Source: Halopseudomonas phragmitis | GTDB lineage: Bacteria; Pseudomonadota; Gammaproteobacteria; Pseudomonadales; Pseudomonadaceae | Direction of reading: 5' to 3' | NCBI RefSeq assembly: GCF_002056295.1 | Contig: NZ_CP020100.1 | Span: forward strand, 124,001 to 188,000 | Length of the DNA: 64,000 nucleotides | Shown: piece after piece, positions 48,113 to 56,653 of the stretch | How the letters are laid out: the number at the start of each line of letters is the position of its first letter | How positions within the stretch are numbered: position 1 is the stretch's first letter | Notes under the pieces: generated by a model | What the model saw: only the letters and a program-made list of their open reading frames with translations | What the model was told of the DNA's origin: nothing | Databases searched by the model: none | Position numbers and translations under genes: made by a program

Positions 48113-49702
48113 TCAAGCCTTGCTGGCCACCAGCGATGCCACCGGACTATCAGCCGGGCGTTGGTCCGGGCCTTCGGCCGCCATCTTCAACCTGCTCGGT
48201 GCCGGCTTGCGGGTACGCGGGCTACGGCGTTTGCCGGCACTGTCGCTGTGAGGCTCCTGCACGGACGGAGCAGACTCCTGAACGCTCAAGGCTGCCAGGC
48301 GTTCACGAAACTCCACGGTCGAAGCCTCCAGACAGGCGATATACACATCCATATCCGGCATCACTTCGCGGTCAGCCAACACACCCAGATTGAGGCGATC
48401 GTAGATGCCGGTGATGCCATGACTGATGGCCATGCCATCGACAATCGGTACCACCGGATAGACCTGACGAATCAAGGCTCCGGCAAAGTATTGCGGCGTC
48501 ATCCCGGGAATCCCCGGCACATTGGTAATCAGGGTATTGATCAGTGGAACCCGCCCGGTCAAACGGGCCTTGTTCTGCAGCCAGGCACTCAGAGCCCGGA
48601 CCGAGGGCGGCAGCATCTCGCCAGCCGAGTTATTGAGTTCGTACAGCACCTCCCGCGCCAGCGGGATTCCTTTGGCAGTGCGCCGCTGAACCGCCGTGAG
48701 GCGCTCCACCGGATCCTCGATATCGGTTCCGATGCCGATGAACATGGCTGAGATCAGATTGCCGCAATCCTTTTTCGCTTCTTCCGGGCGCAGCGACACC
48801 GGGCACATCGACACCAGCGATTCGCTCGGCAGTGCATGACGCTGCAGCAGATAGCGACGCAGTCCGCCAGCAATGATCGACAACACTACGTCATTGAGGC
48901 TGGCGCCCGGGCAGAGCTGACGCAATTGCTTAAGCTCAGGAATGCTCCACTCGAAGCCGCCGTAACTGCGATGCGGAGTGATTTCGGTATTGAACAACGT
49001 GCGTGGTACCCGGCGCTGCTCGGGCATCGCATCGCCCCGCAAGCGCTTGATCAGCTCAAAGCTCTTGCGCGAAAACTTCAGACCGGCCTTCATGCTGCGC
49101 AATGACTGCCCCATCATCCGGGGAGTGGTGCGGGCCCAGAGTTCCAACCGGCTGGGTGCCCGCTCCGCCACCACTACCCGGTTCTGCCGGCCGTACTCGT
49201 GCTGAGCGGTGGTTTCCATCAGCGCCTCACTCAACTCAACCGCAGCCTTGCCATCGACATAGGCATGGTGAAAACGGATCAGCACCGCAAAGCTGCCCGG
49301 CGGTACACCTTCGACATTGTTGAGCCCCTCGATGATATAGACCTCCCAGGGTGCCCGGCGCATATCGACACTGCGCGACATGGTCCGCGCGGTGAAAATA
49401 CACAGTTGCCGCCAGTCACCCGGCTGCGGCAAGCCGACATGCCGCACGTGGTATTCCAGATCGAAATTGGGGTCATCCAGCCAGTACGGATCATCCAGCC
49501 CCAGCGGGGTCTGCACCAGACGGCGGCGAAAGTAGGAAGTAGCATTCAGGCGGTCGGCAATGTACTGCAGGATTTCCTTGTGGCGTACCAGCCCACCGGG
49601 AGCGGTCTGCTGATCACACAGCCACAGACTGCCGATCATCATCGGCTGGTTGGGTGCCTCGAAATAAAAAAAATGTGAATCCATGGGTGTCAGTTGTTTC
49701 AT
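48113..49702 (-). CDS. wax ester synthase / diacylglycerol acyltransferase (WS/DGAT)
   Basis: A 529-residue acyl-CoA:alcohol/diacylglycerol acyltransferase. The active-site motif HHAYVDGKAAVELSEAL (HHxxxDG) is at about residues 144-150. The start MKQLTPMDSHFFYFEA and the C-terminal LITNVPGIPG and VVPIVDGMAISHGITGIYD are family signatures. It makes wax esters and/or triacylglycerol for storage. The last 60 residues are basic and Ser/Pro-rich. The start at 49702 has AGGAC upstream. It is probably transcribed with the patatin gene from the promoter near 49860-49887. Confidence 0.92.
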   Translation of the reverse strand: MKQLTPMDSHFFYFEAPNQPMMIGSLWLCDQQTAPGGLVRHKEILQYIADRLNATSYFRRRLVQTPLGLDDPYWLDDPNFDLEYHVRHVGLPQPGDWRQLCIFTARTMSRSVDMRRAPWEVYIIEGLNNVEGVPPGSFAVLIRFHHAYVDGKAAVELSEALMETTAQHEYGRQNRVVVAERAPSRLELWARTTPRMMGQSLRSMKAGLKFSRKSFELIKRLRGDAMPEQRRVPRTLFNTEITPHRSYGGFEWSIPELKQLRQLCPGASLNDVVLSIIAGGLRRYLLQRHALPSESLVSMCPVSLRPEEAKKDCGNLISAMFIGIGTDIEDPVERLTAVQRRTAKGIPLAREVLYELNNSAGEMLPPSVRALSAWLQNKARLTGRVPLINTLITNVPGIPGMTPQYFAGALIRQVYPVVPIVDGMAISHGITGIYDRLNLGVLADREVMPDMDVYIACLEASTVEFRERLAALSVQESAPSVQEPHSDSAGKRRSPRTRKPAPSRLKMAAEGPDQRPADSPVASLVASKA

Positions 49703-49859
49703 TAGTCTTGTCCTCGTGGAGACAGGGGGCAAAGGCGGCGGAACAGTCCAAAGAATTGACTCACACCAAAATACAGGCATTGACGACAATCAACAAAAGA
49801 CCTTATTCCATAAGGGTTGGCGACTACCGGAAAGACCACGCCAAGACCACAATGAGACA

Positions 49860-49887
49860 CTTATAGATAATGCAATTTTATGACCAA
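49860..49887 (-). promoter_or_regulatory. candidate promoter of the WS/DGAT-patatin unit
   Basis: On the minus strand TTGGTC (49887-49882), a 16-base spacer and TATAAG (49865-49860) resemble a sigma-70 promoter about 158 bases before the WS/DGAT start. The AT-rich setting in a GC-rich region supports it; strength is unknown. Confidence 0.4.
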
Positions 49888-49965
49888 CAAGTCACGCAGT
49901 GGCTAAAAACCAGCTGAAAAATGCAGAAAGGGCTCTGCCATTGATATGGGAGCAGCAACGGAATA

Positions 49966-49993
49966 TCTGCCGGAGCCAGGCTCCGACAGCAGA
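49966..49993 (-). repeat. REP-like hairpin
   Basis: TCTGC-CGGAGC-CAG-GCTCCG-ACA-GCAGA folds into a two-part stem. On the minus strand it reads GTCGGAGCCTGGCTCCGGCA, related to the REP-like element at 4302-4326. A second small hairpin, GCACC/GGTGC, lies at about 50016-50030. Both are downstream of the LysE gene and may terminate it. The rest of the 49703-50038 gap holds no gene. Confidence 0.45.
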
Positions 49994-50038
49994 TGAGAGG
50001 CAAATCAGTGACAACGCACCATCAAGGTGCGCGCAAAC

Positions 50039-50671
50039 TCAGGTACTGGAGCGCTTGACCAGCGCCAGCAGCCCGGCGGCACCGGCAAACAACCCGGCAA
50101 AGCTGCGGTTGACCAGACGCTGCTGGCCGGGTGAACGCAGCAGACGCAACACCTTGGCCGCCAGCCCGGTGTACCCGGCCATCACGACCAGATCGACGCC
50201 AACCATGGTCAAGGCCATGACCCCGTACTGCGGCAGTAGCGGCTGGGCCGGATTGATAAACTGCGGCAGCACCGCCAGCATGAACACCACCGCCTTGGGG
50301 TTGCTGACGTTGATCAGCAGGCCACGCAGCACCAGGCTCAACGGTCGCCCCGTTGGGCGGGGCGCCCGCTCATCGAGCACCGGCGCTGGCGGGGCTTGCC
50401 ACTGACGCAGGGCCAGATACAGCAGGTACAATACCCCGAACCACTTGATCAGGGTAAAGGCCAGCGCCGAAGTCGCCAGCACGGCCCCAACCCCAGCTGC
50501 AACGATCGCGATCTGAAGCAGCAGCCCCAACTGCAGCCCAAGCGCCGTCCAATAACCGCGTGAAAAGCCGTATTGAAGGCCACTGGCCATGGACGCGATG
50601 GCCCCCGCCCCGGGGGAAAGACTGATGATCCAGCAGGCCACAAAGAAGGCCAGCCAGGTTTCCAGAGCCAT
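50039..50671 (-). CDS. LysE/RhtB family amino-acid exporter
   Basis: A 210-residue protein with about five or six membrane segments. The N-terminal FVACWIISLSPGAGAIASMA (SPGP-like motif), the YLLYLALRQW segment and LLINVSNPKAVVFMLAVLPQ are typical of RhtB-type homoserine/threonine exporters. The substrate is not determined by sequence. It starts two bases after the stop of the Na+/Ca2+ exchanger gene, so the two are co-transcribed. Confidence 0.9.
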   Translation of the reverse strand: MALETWLAFFVACWIISLSPGAGAIASMASGLQYGFSRGYWTALGLQLGLLLQIAIVAAGVGAVLATSALAFTLIKWFGVLYLLYLALRQWQAPPAPVLDERAPRPTGRPLSLVLRGLLINVSNPKAVVFMLAVLPQFINPAQPLLPQYGVMALTMVGVDLVVMAGYTGLAAKVLRLLRSPGQQRLVNRSFAGLFAGAAGLLALVKRSST

Positions 50672-50673
50672 AA

Positions 50674-51759
50674 TTACCTCTTGAACACACTCGAATGTTT
50701 ACGCCAGCCTTGAGCCATCAATACCAGCAGAGTCAGTACGGTCAGTGGCAAGGCGTAATAAAGAACTGCGGTTTGCAGATCCTGCCGTGCGGGTGAGTCG
50801 CTTGCCGTCAGGATGAGATGCAGGGTGTAGAGCGCATAATAGCCCAGAAACAGCAGCCCTTCCCAACGGTTGATCCGCATGCCGCTGAAAAACACCGGCA
50901 GGCAGGCCACAGCCACCGCCAGCATGATCAGCATGTCGAACCTGAGCATCGCCGCCGATACCGCGATCCCACTGGGCGCCAGCAACGAAGCCAGACCCAG
51001 TACCGCCAGCAGATTGAACAGGTTGCTGCCAACCACATTGCCTACCGCAATGTCACGATGGCCGCGCACACTGGCGACCACCGAGGTCGCCACTTCCGGC
51101 AACGAAGTGCCAGCCGCAATGATGGTCAGACCGATCACTCGCTCCGACACGCCCAGCACCTGGGCCATGGTCACCGCCCCGGCAACCAGCCAGCGTGCAC
51201 CCAGAACCAGCATGACCAACCCGCCCACAATCATCAGCAGGTTGACCGGTAGCGAGCCGCTTTCCGTCGGCACCTCAAGCTCAGAAGCCTCACCCGCCTG
51301 ACGCCCGGCACGGCGACTGCTAACCACCAGAAACAGCGTATAGACGATGATCAGACCGAGCAGCAAAGCTCCTTCACTGCGCCCCAGATGACCATTCATC
51401 GCCAGCAACCAGACCAACAGGCTGGCACCGATCATCAGCGGCACATCAAGCCGGATCAGTTGCCGAGACACCAGCAGGGGCGCGATCAGCGCCGACAGAC
51501 CGAGAATGAACAATACATTGAAGATATTGCTCCCGAGCACATTGGCCAGAGCGATATCCCCCTGCCCTGCTACTGCCGCTCCGGCACTGACTGCCATTTC
51601 CGGAGCGCTGGTACCAAAAGCCACCACGGTCAGACCGATAACCAACGGCGAAATCCGAAAGCCAACCGCAAGCCGCGAAGCCCCTTTGACCAAAACCTCG
51701 GCACCCAGCACCAACAAACCCAGACCGAGTACGAACAACAGCAACTGCAACCATGACAT
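50674..51759 (-). CDS. CaCA-family Na+/Ca2+ (cation) exchanger, YrbG-like
   Basis: A 361-residue exchanger with ten or so membrane helices and two inverted alpha-repeats. The alpha-1 motif is AFGTSAPEMAVSAGAA, with ALANVLGSNIFNVLFILG. The alpha-2 motif is AAGTSLPEVATSVVASVRG, with AVGNVVGSNLFNLLAVLG. The paired Glu residues are the ion-binding site. The last 60 residues after the alpha-2 half add further hydrophobic helices. The start at 51759 has a strong AGGAGGGG site. Confidence 0.93.
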   Translation of the reverse strand: MSWLQLLLFVLGLGLLVLGAEVLVKGASRLAVGFRISPLVIGLTVVAFGTSAPEMAVSAGAAVAGQGDIALANVLGSNIFNVLFILGLSALIAPLLVSRQLIRLDVPLMIGASLLVWLLAMNGHLGRSEGALLLGLIIVYTLFLVVSSRRAGRQAGEASELEVPTESGSLPVNLLMIVGGLVMLVLGARWLVAGAVTMAQVLGVSERVIGLTIIAAGTSLPEVATSVVASVRGHRDIAVGNVVGSNLFNLLAVLGLASLLAPSGIAVSAAMLRFDMLIMLAVAVACLPVFFSGMRINRWEGLLFLGYYALYTLHLILTASDSPARQDLQTAVLYYALPLTVLTLLVLMAQGWRKHSSVFKR

Positions 51760-51864
51760 GATGAAGCCCCTCCTGGGGCACGGGAAACCTGCGAACGCAG
51801 GCCTGATCAATCTAGCATGCCGGCCCAGGCGACTGAAGCCCCTCTCTTTTTGCACGCCGCAGGT

Positions 51865-51889
51865 TTGCGCGCTAAATTATGAATTCATA
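51865..51889. promoter_or_regulatory. candidate OhrR operators upstream of ohrR
   Basis: TTGCGCGC followed by TAAAT (51865-51877) nearly repeats the TTGCGCGCAAAAT core upstream of ohr. Beside it TATGAATTCATA (51878-51889) is a perfect 12-bp palindrome, 14 bases before the ohrR start. This fits autoregulation by OhrR. Confidence 0.5.
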
Positions 51890-51903
51890 CAGAGGGCCAC
51901 CCC

Positions 51904-52353
51904 ATGTCCACCCCCGATCCTTGCGCTGCATTGCTGCTCGATAATCAACTGTGCTTCGCCTTGCACTCGACCTCACTGCAAATGACCAAGGTCTACAAAC
52001 CGCTGCTCAAGTCTCTTGGGCTGACCTATCCACAGTATCTGGCCATGCTGGTACTCTGGGAAAGTGATGGCATTAGTGTTGGCGATCTTAGTCAGCGGCT
52101 GCTGACCGACCCCGGCTCAGTGACTCCGGTACTGAAGCGTCTGGAAGCCGAAGGCCTGATCAACCGGGTGCGCAGCAAGAGCGACGAGCGCGTGGTCGAA
52201 CTGTTCCTGACTGAGCGTGGTCAAACCCTGCGCGAACAGGCCAAGGCTCTGCCCGGCTGCATTCTTAAGGCCAGCGATCAGCCGCTGGAACGCCTGATGG
52301 CACTGCGCGATGAACTGCTTGCGTTGCGGGCCAGCCTGATCAAGCAAAGCTGA
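51904..52353 (+). CDS. ohrR: organic hydroperoxide regulator OhrR (MarR family)
   Basis: A 149-residue MarR-type repressor. The peroxide-sensing Cys17 lies in NQLCFALHSTSLQMTKVYKP, the usual OhrR position. The winged helix has GISVGDLSQRLLTDPGSVTP followed by LKRLEAEGLINRVRSKSDER. Oxidation of the Cys releases DNA and turns on ohr. A second Cys near residue 86 of the C-terminal half (PGCILKA) suggests a two-Cys type. It precedes ohr on the same strand. Confidence 0.95.
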   Translation: MSTPDPCAALLLDNQLCFALHSTSLQMTKVYKPLLKSLGLTYPQYLAMLVLWESDGISVGDLSQRLLTDPGSVTPVLKRLEAEGLINRVRSKSDERVVELFLTERGQTLREQAKALPGCILKASDQPLERLMALRDELLALRASLIKQS

Positions 52354-52401
52354 CCCACCCGCCTTACCGCTCGTCGGCAAGTGCGGCTTTGCCTGGCAAA
52401 T

Positions 52402-52447
52402 TATATTGCGCGCAAAATAAATAGACGCTAACTTAATATCGTTAGCG
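52402..52447. promoter_or_regulatory. candidate OhrR operator(s) upstream of ohr
   Basis: Two palindromes lie 33-78 bases before the ohr start: TATATTGCGCGCAAAATA (52402-52419, one mismatched pair around TTGCG/CGCAA) and CGCTAAC-N8-GTTAGCG (52426-52447, perfect). The first shares TTGCGCGC with the ohrR upstream region. Confidence 0.6.
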
Positions 52448-52479
52448 CACAAAATATCATCCATACCCAGGAGGTTTAT

Positions 52480-52908
52480 ATGTCGATCCAACAAGTTGCC
52501 TACCGCGCCTATGCTGAAGCCACTGGTGGCCGCGATGGCCGAGCCATTTCATCCGACGGGATTCTTGACGTCGCCCTGACCACGCCGAAAGAGCTCGGCG
52601 GTGCCGGTGGTGCCGGAACCAACCCGGAACAATTGTTTGCCGCTGGCTATTCGGCCTGTTTTATCGGCGCGATGAAGTTCGTCGCCGCCCAGGAAAAAAT
52701 CGCCCTGCCGGCAGATGTGTCGATTGAAGGTGTCGTCGGTATTGGTCCGATTCCCAATGGCTTCGGGATTGAAGTCGAATTGCGGATCAACCTGCCAGGC
52801 ATGGAACGTAGTCAGGCTCAGGCGCTGATTGAAAAGGCTCACCAGGTCTGCCCCTACTCCAACGCGACCCGTGGCAATATCGATGTCACCCTGACTCTGC
52901 TCGACTGA
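52480..52908 (+). CDS. ohr: organic hydroperoxide reductase Ohr
   Basis: A 142-residue thiol peroxidase that reduces organic and fatty-acid hydroperoxides with lipoylated proteins as electron donors. The catalytic Cys60 is in [12 protein letters not shown] and the resolving Cys in [14 protein letters not shown] perfect AGGAGG ribosome site precedes the ATG. It is under likely control of the adjacent OhrR. Confidence 0.98.
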   Translation: MSIQQVAYRAYAEATGGRDGRAISSDGILDVALTTPKELGGAGGAGTNPEQLFAAGYSACFIGAMKFVAAQEKIALPADVSIEGVVGIGPIPNGFGIEVELRINLPGMERSQAQALIEKAHQVCPYSNATRGNIDVTLTLLD

Positions 52909-52941
52909 GCCCACAGGTTTAGGTAAAACTCTGCCGAGACC

Positions 52942-53670
52942 TCAGCCCAGTGAGGAGACCGGCCCCAGTCTGGCTTCGGCCAGGCTCTGGCCGGCTCGCT
53001 CAATCAAAGTGTCCAGATTGTCATAGGCCGTGACACTGGCGACACCCGTGCTGACCCTGAGCGGCCAGCCTATAGGAAAATCATGGTTGCGGATCATCAG
53101 CAGAATCCGCTCGCCAACCAGATCCGCCTCCTCGATGCCGGCTTCAGTGCAAACCACCAGAAAGCGCTCGGCCTCCCAGCGAAAAACCTTGTCCACATCG
53201 CGCAACCCGTCACGCAGCAGTTCGCTAAGCTCAATCAGTACCCGGTTGCCCATCATCGGGCCATGCTCACGACTGATTTTGTCGAAGTCATCAAGATCCA
53301 GCAGTATCACCGACAGCGGCCGGCCAAACCGTTGGGCGCGTTTAAGTTCATGGTTGAAGAACCCGATCAGGGCATTGTGGTTGGGCAAACCGGTCAATTC
53401 GTCCAGCCCCTGCAAGCTGTGCAAACGGCGTTTAAGCCGGCGCTGGCGCCGCCACCAGAACAGGCTGGTCAGGCCAATCGCCAGCAGAGTCCAGCCAAGC
53501 GACGGCAACAGCGGCAAAAATAGTTCAGTCACCAGAAAGCGATAAGTCCCGATCCAGGCCGCAGGCTCCAATGCCAGGGCCTGATCCGAACACAGCAATA
53601 GAAATACGCCCAGCCCTATTGGCAGGCGTCGGACCTCAATAGCAGTGATACTGGAATGGACGGGGTTCAA
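52942..53670 (-). CDS. degenerate GGDEF-domain membrane protein
   Basis: About 242 residues: a hydrophobic start (about 17-35), a second membrane helix (about 50-72) and a GGDEF-fold domain (about 85-240) beginning LDELTGLPNHNALIGFF. The active site is lost: the GGDEF position reads EAERF (residues 166-170, in RWEAERF) and the DxDxFKxIND region reads LDLDDFDKISREHG. The inhibitory-site motif RxxD is kept at R157-D160 with exact five-residue spacing. It probably cannot make c-di-GMP but could bind it. The start codon would be TTG at 53670 with a poor ribosome site, so the start is uncertain. Confidence 0.8.
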   Translation of the reverse strand: MNPVHSSITAIEVRRLPIGLGVFLLLCSDQALALEPAAWIGTYRFLVTELFLPLLPSLGWTLLAIGLTSLFWWRRQRRLKRRLHSLQGLDELTGLPNHNALIGFFNHELKRAQRFGRPLSVILLDLDDFDKISREHGPMMGNRVLIELSELLRDGLRDVDKVFRWEAERFLVVCTEAGIEEADLVGERILLMIRNHDFPIGWPLRVSTGVASVTAYDNLDTLIERAGQSLAEARLGPVSSLG

Positions 53671-53761
53671 AGTGGCTCATTACCATCATGGGATAACCCA
53701 AGAATAGCGTGGTTTTGAGCACAACGTGGGGAGAAGAAAGAGCTTTATCGGCTCATTCCCC

Positions 53762-53792
53762 GCCCGCAGCCGGTCAAACCGGCAGCGGGCGA
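53762..53792 (-). terminator. hairpin after thrC
   Basis: CGCCCGC-A-GCCGGT / ACCGGC-A-GCGGGCG forms a long, GC-rich stem with one internal mismatch and a tiny loop. It starts 11 bases past the thrC stop. Only a weak T run follows on the minus strand. Confidence 0.6.
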
Positions 53793-53802
53793 GGAGCACC
53801 AA

Positions 53803-55212
53803 TCAGAGAGGCTTGCCGCGATTGCCGTGGGCTGCCACGAACGCCTGCACCGCTGGCAGCTCGTTGGCCAGTACAGTGCAGCGCTCGGGACGCTCGAACA
53901 AATCAGCCAGGTGGGCCGGCAGATGCGGCTCCTCACCAACGGCCGCCTTGCGTACCGCCTCGGGGAACTTGACCGGATGCGCCGTACCCAGCGTAATCAT
54001 CGGCGTGCTCATGCTGCGCCGGCACTCCCGCGCAGCTCGCACACCAATGGCAGTATGCGGGTCGAGCAGCTCGCCACAGTCACGGTACACCTCGGCAATG
54101 GTCGCACAGGTACCTTCGTCATCTACCGCCAACGAGTCAAACAGCTTGCGCGCCTCAGTCCAGCGATCATCCTCAACCGACAGCTTGCCGGTTTGCTTGA
54201 AGCTGTCCAGCAGCTCGGCTACCAAGGCTCCATTGCGCCCGTGCAGATCGAACAGCAGGCGCTCGAAATTGGACGACACCATGATGTCCATCGACGGCGA
54301 CAGCGACGGATGCAGGGTGTCCTTGTCGTAGCGGTTGCCGCTCATGAAGCGGTGCAGGATATCGTTGCGGTTGGTGGCGACGATCAGTTGGCTGATCGGC
54401 AGCCCCATGTTGCGCGCCAGATAGCCGGCAAAGATGTCGCCAAAGTTGCCGGTCGGTACCGAGAACGCCATCGAGCGTGCCGGTCCGCCGAGCTGCAGCG
54501 CGGCATGGAAGTAGTAGACGATCTGGGCCATGATCCGCGCCCAATTGATCGAGTTGACCGCCACCAGCCGGGTCCCCTTGAGGAAACCCTGATCAGCGAA
54601 GCTGGCCTTGACCATCTCCTGACAGTCATCGAAGTTGCCTTCGATGGCGATGTTGTGGATGTTGTCACCGGCAATGGTGGTCATCTGCCGACGCTGTACC
54701 TCGGACACCCGGTTGTGCGGGTGGAGGATGAAGATGTCGACATTTTCACAGCGCCGGCAACCCTCGATGGCCGCTGAACCGGTGTCACCAGAGGTTGCCC
54801 CCATGATCACCACGCGCTCACCGCGCTTGATCAGGAAGTGATCGAGCAACCGCCCCAGCAGTTGCAGGGCAAAGTCCTTGAACGCCAGGGTCGGGCCGTG
54901 GAACAGCTCCAGCACCCATTCGTTGCTGTCGAGCTGACGCAGAGGTGCTACCGCGCTGTGGGCGAATACGCCGTAGGTATCCTTGAGAATCGCCTTGAAA
55001 TCGGCGTCGCTGATCGAGCCGGTCACAAACGGGCGCATCACGTTGAAGGCCAGCTCGTGATAAGGCAGGCCAGCCCAGGAGGCAATCTCTTCCTGGCTGA
55101 AGCGCGGCAGATTCTCAGGCACGTACAAACCGCCATCACTGGCCAGACCGGCCAGCAACACATCTTCAAAATTCAGGGCCGGCGCCTGGCCGCGGGTGCT
55201 GATATAACGCAT
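53803..55212 (-). CDS. thrC: threonine synthase
   Basis: A 469-residue PLP enzyme that converts O-phosphohomoserine to threonine. It begins MRYISTRGQAPALNFEDVLL. The PLP-lysine motif is FHGPTLAFKDFALQLLG, and the phosphate-binding loop is GATSGDTGSAAIEGC. The long form is that of proteobacteria. It lies 18 bp after hom and is co-transcribed with it, so the last two steps from homoserine are linked to homoserine formation. Confidence 0.98.
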   Translation of the reverse strand: MRYISTRGQAPALNFEDVLLAGLASDGGLYVPENLPRFSQEEIASWAGLPYHELAFNVMRPFVTGSISDADFKAILKDTYGVFAHSAVAPLRQLDSNEWVLELFHGPTLAFKDFALQLLGRLLDHFLIKRGERVVIMGATSGDTGSAAIEGCRRCENVDIFILHPHNRVSEVQRRQMTTIAGDNIHNIAIEGNFDDCQEMVKASFADQGFLKGTRLVAVNSINWARIMAQIVYYFHAALQLGGPARSMAFSVPTGNFGDIFAGYLARNMGLPISQLIVATNRNDILHRFMSGNRYDKDTLHPSLSPSMDIMVSSNFERLLFDLHGRNGALVAELLDSFKQTGKLSVEDDRWTEARKLFDSLAVDDEGTCATIAEVYRDCGELLDPHTAIGVRAARECRRSMSTPMITLGTAHPVKFPEAVRKAAVGEEPHLPAHLADLFERPERCTVLANELPAVQAFVAAHGNRGKPL

Positions 55213-55230
55213 GACAAAACCCTTCAGGTT

Positions 55231-56535
55231 TTAGTTGAGTTGTTCAACCCGGATCCGGGTTACCGGGCCGGCGATGTCGTCGAGCGCCTCGATGGCAGCA
55301 ATGGCGTCGTTCATCTGCCGCTCGAGCACTTCGTGGGTCAGCAGGATCATCGGTACCAGGCCGTCATGCTCCTCGGCTTCCATCTGCATGATCGACTCGA
55401 TGTTGATCCCGCGCTCGGACAGAATGGTCGCCACCTTGGCCAGCACGCCCGGACGATCCTGGGCCTGTACGCGCAGGTAGTAGGCGGTCTCGACCTCTTC
55501 GACCGGCAGCACCGGATGATCGGACAGGCTGTCGGCCTGGAACGCCAGATGCGGCACGCGGTTGTTCGGGTCAGTGGTCAGGGTACGGACCACGTCGATG
55601 ATATCGGCCACCACCGCCGAAGCGGTCGGCTCAGCACCGGCGCCGGCACCGTAATACAGAGTCGAGCCCACTGCATCGCCGTTCACCATCACCGCGTTCA
55701 TCACACCGTTGACGTTGGCGATCAGGCGATCCTCGGGAATCAGCGTCGGGTGTACCCGCAGCTCGACCCCGGCATCGGTCCGGCGGGCTACACCCAGATG
55801 CTTGATCCGGTAGCCCAGCGCCTCGGCGTAATTGACGTCGGCAGTGGTCAGCTTGGTGATGCCCTCGGTATAGGCCTTGTCGAACTGCAGCGGAATACCG
55901 AATGCGATGGAAGCAAGAATGGTCAGCTTGTGCGCGGCATCGATACCTTCGACATCGAAGGTCGGATCGGCCTCGGCATAGCCCAGCGCCTGGGCTTCGG
56001 CCAGCACATCCTCGAAGGCCCGGCCCTTGTCGCGCATTTCGGTCAGAATGAAGTTGCCGGTACCGTTGATGATGCCGGCCACCCAATTGATCTGGTTGGC
56101 CGCCAAACCTTCACGCAGAGCCTTGATGATCGGAATCCCGCCAGCCACGGAGGCTTCGAAGGCAACCATCACGCCCTTGTCTCGGGCAGCCTGGAAAATT
56201 TCGTTGCCGTGTACGGCGATCAGCGCCTTGTTGGCAGTGACCACATGCTTGCCGTTGGCAATCGCCTGCATCACCACCTCGCGCGCCACACCATAACCGC
56301 CGATCAGCTCGACGACGATGTCGATCTCGGGGTTGTTGACCACGGCAAATACGTCATCAGTCACCGGGGTTGAACCCAGGTCGCAGTTAGGGTTGAGCTG
56401 ACGGGCGGCAATCTGGCCGACCTCAATGCCCCGACCTGCCCGGCGGGCAATTTCAGCGGCGTTGCGCTGCAAGACATTGAATGTACCACCACCAACGGTG
56501 CCCAACCCACAGATACCTACTTTGACCGGTTTCAA
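55231..56535 (-). CDS. hom: homoserine dehydrogenase
   Basis: A 434-residue single-function enzyme that reduces aspartate semialdehyde to homoserine. The nucleotide site is VGICGLGTVGGGTFNVLQRN, and the catalytic region has GIINGTGNFILTEM and FDVEGIDAAHKLTILA. A C-terminal ACT domain (residues about 350-430, YYLRVQAQDRPGVLAKVATI) gives threonine feedback. The start codon is TTG at 56535: the alignment-typical MKPVKVGICGLG begins there, with GGGGA seven bases upstream and no in-frame ATG nearby. A TATAAT box lies at 56571-56566. Confidence 0.96.
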   Translation of the reverse strand: MKPVKVGICGLGTVGGGTFNVLQRNAAEIARRAGRGIEVGQIAARQLNPNCDLGSTPVTDDVFAVVNNPEIDIVVELIGGYGVAREVVMQAIANGKHVVTANKALIAVHGNEIFQAARDKGVMVAFEASVAGGIPIIKALREGLAANQINWVAGIINGTGNFILTEMRDKGRAFEDVLAEAQALGYAEADPTFDVEGIDAAHKLTILASIAFGIPLQFDKAYTEGITKLTTADVNYAEALGYRIKHLGVARRTDAGVELRVHPTLIPEDRLIANVNGVMNAVMVNGDAVGSTLYYGAGAGAEPTASAVVADIIDVVRTLTTDPNNRVPHLAFQADSLSDHPVLPVEEVETAYYLRVQAQDRPGVLAKVATILSERGINIESIMQMEAEEHDGLVPMILLTHEVLERQMNDAIAAIEALDDIAGPVTRIRVEQLN

Positions 56536-56565
56536 ACTATGGTCCCCACGTATTCGTTGTGTCTG

Positions 56566-56571
56566 ATTATA
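56566..56571 (-). promoter_or_regulatory. -10 box of the hom-thrC operon
   Basis: A perfect TATAAT on the minus strand 31 bases before the hom start. No good -35 is seen at the right distance, so the promoter may depend on an activator or on an extended contact. Confidence 0.4.
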
Positions 56572-56653
56572 TGAAAGTTCACTGACGCCCTACTCCGAAG
56601 GCGCACATTATTGAGCCATACGGCCGGCGTCAATGACCCCGGCGACGACTGGC

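Noticed and set aside
54838-56373. 511-codon plus-strand frame opposite hom and thrC
   Set aside because: It spans parts of two well-supported minus-strand genes and shows no family similarity.
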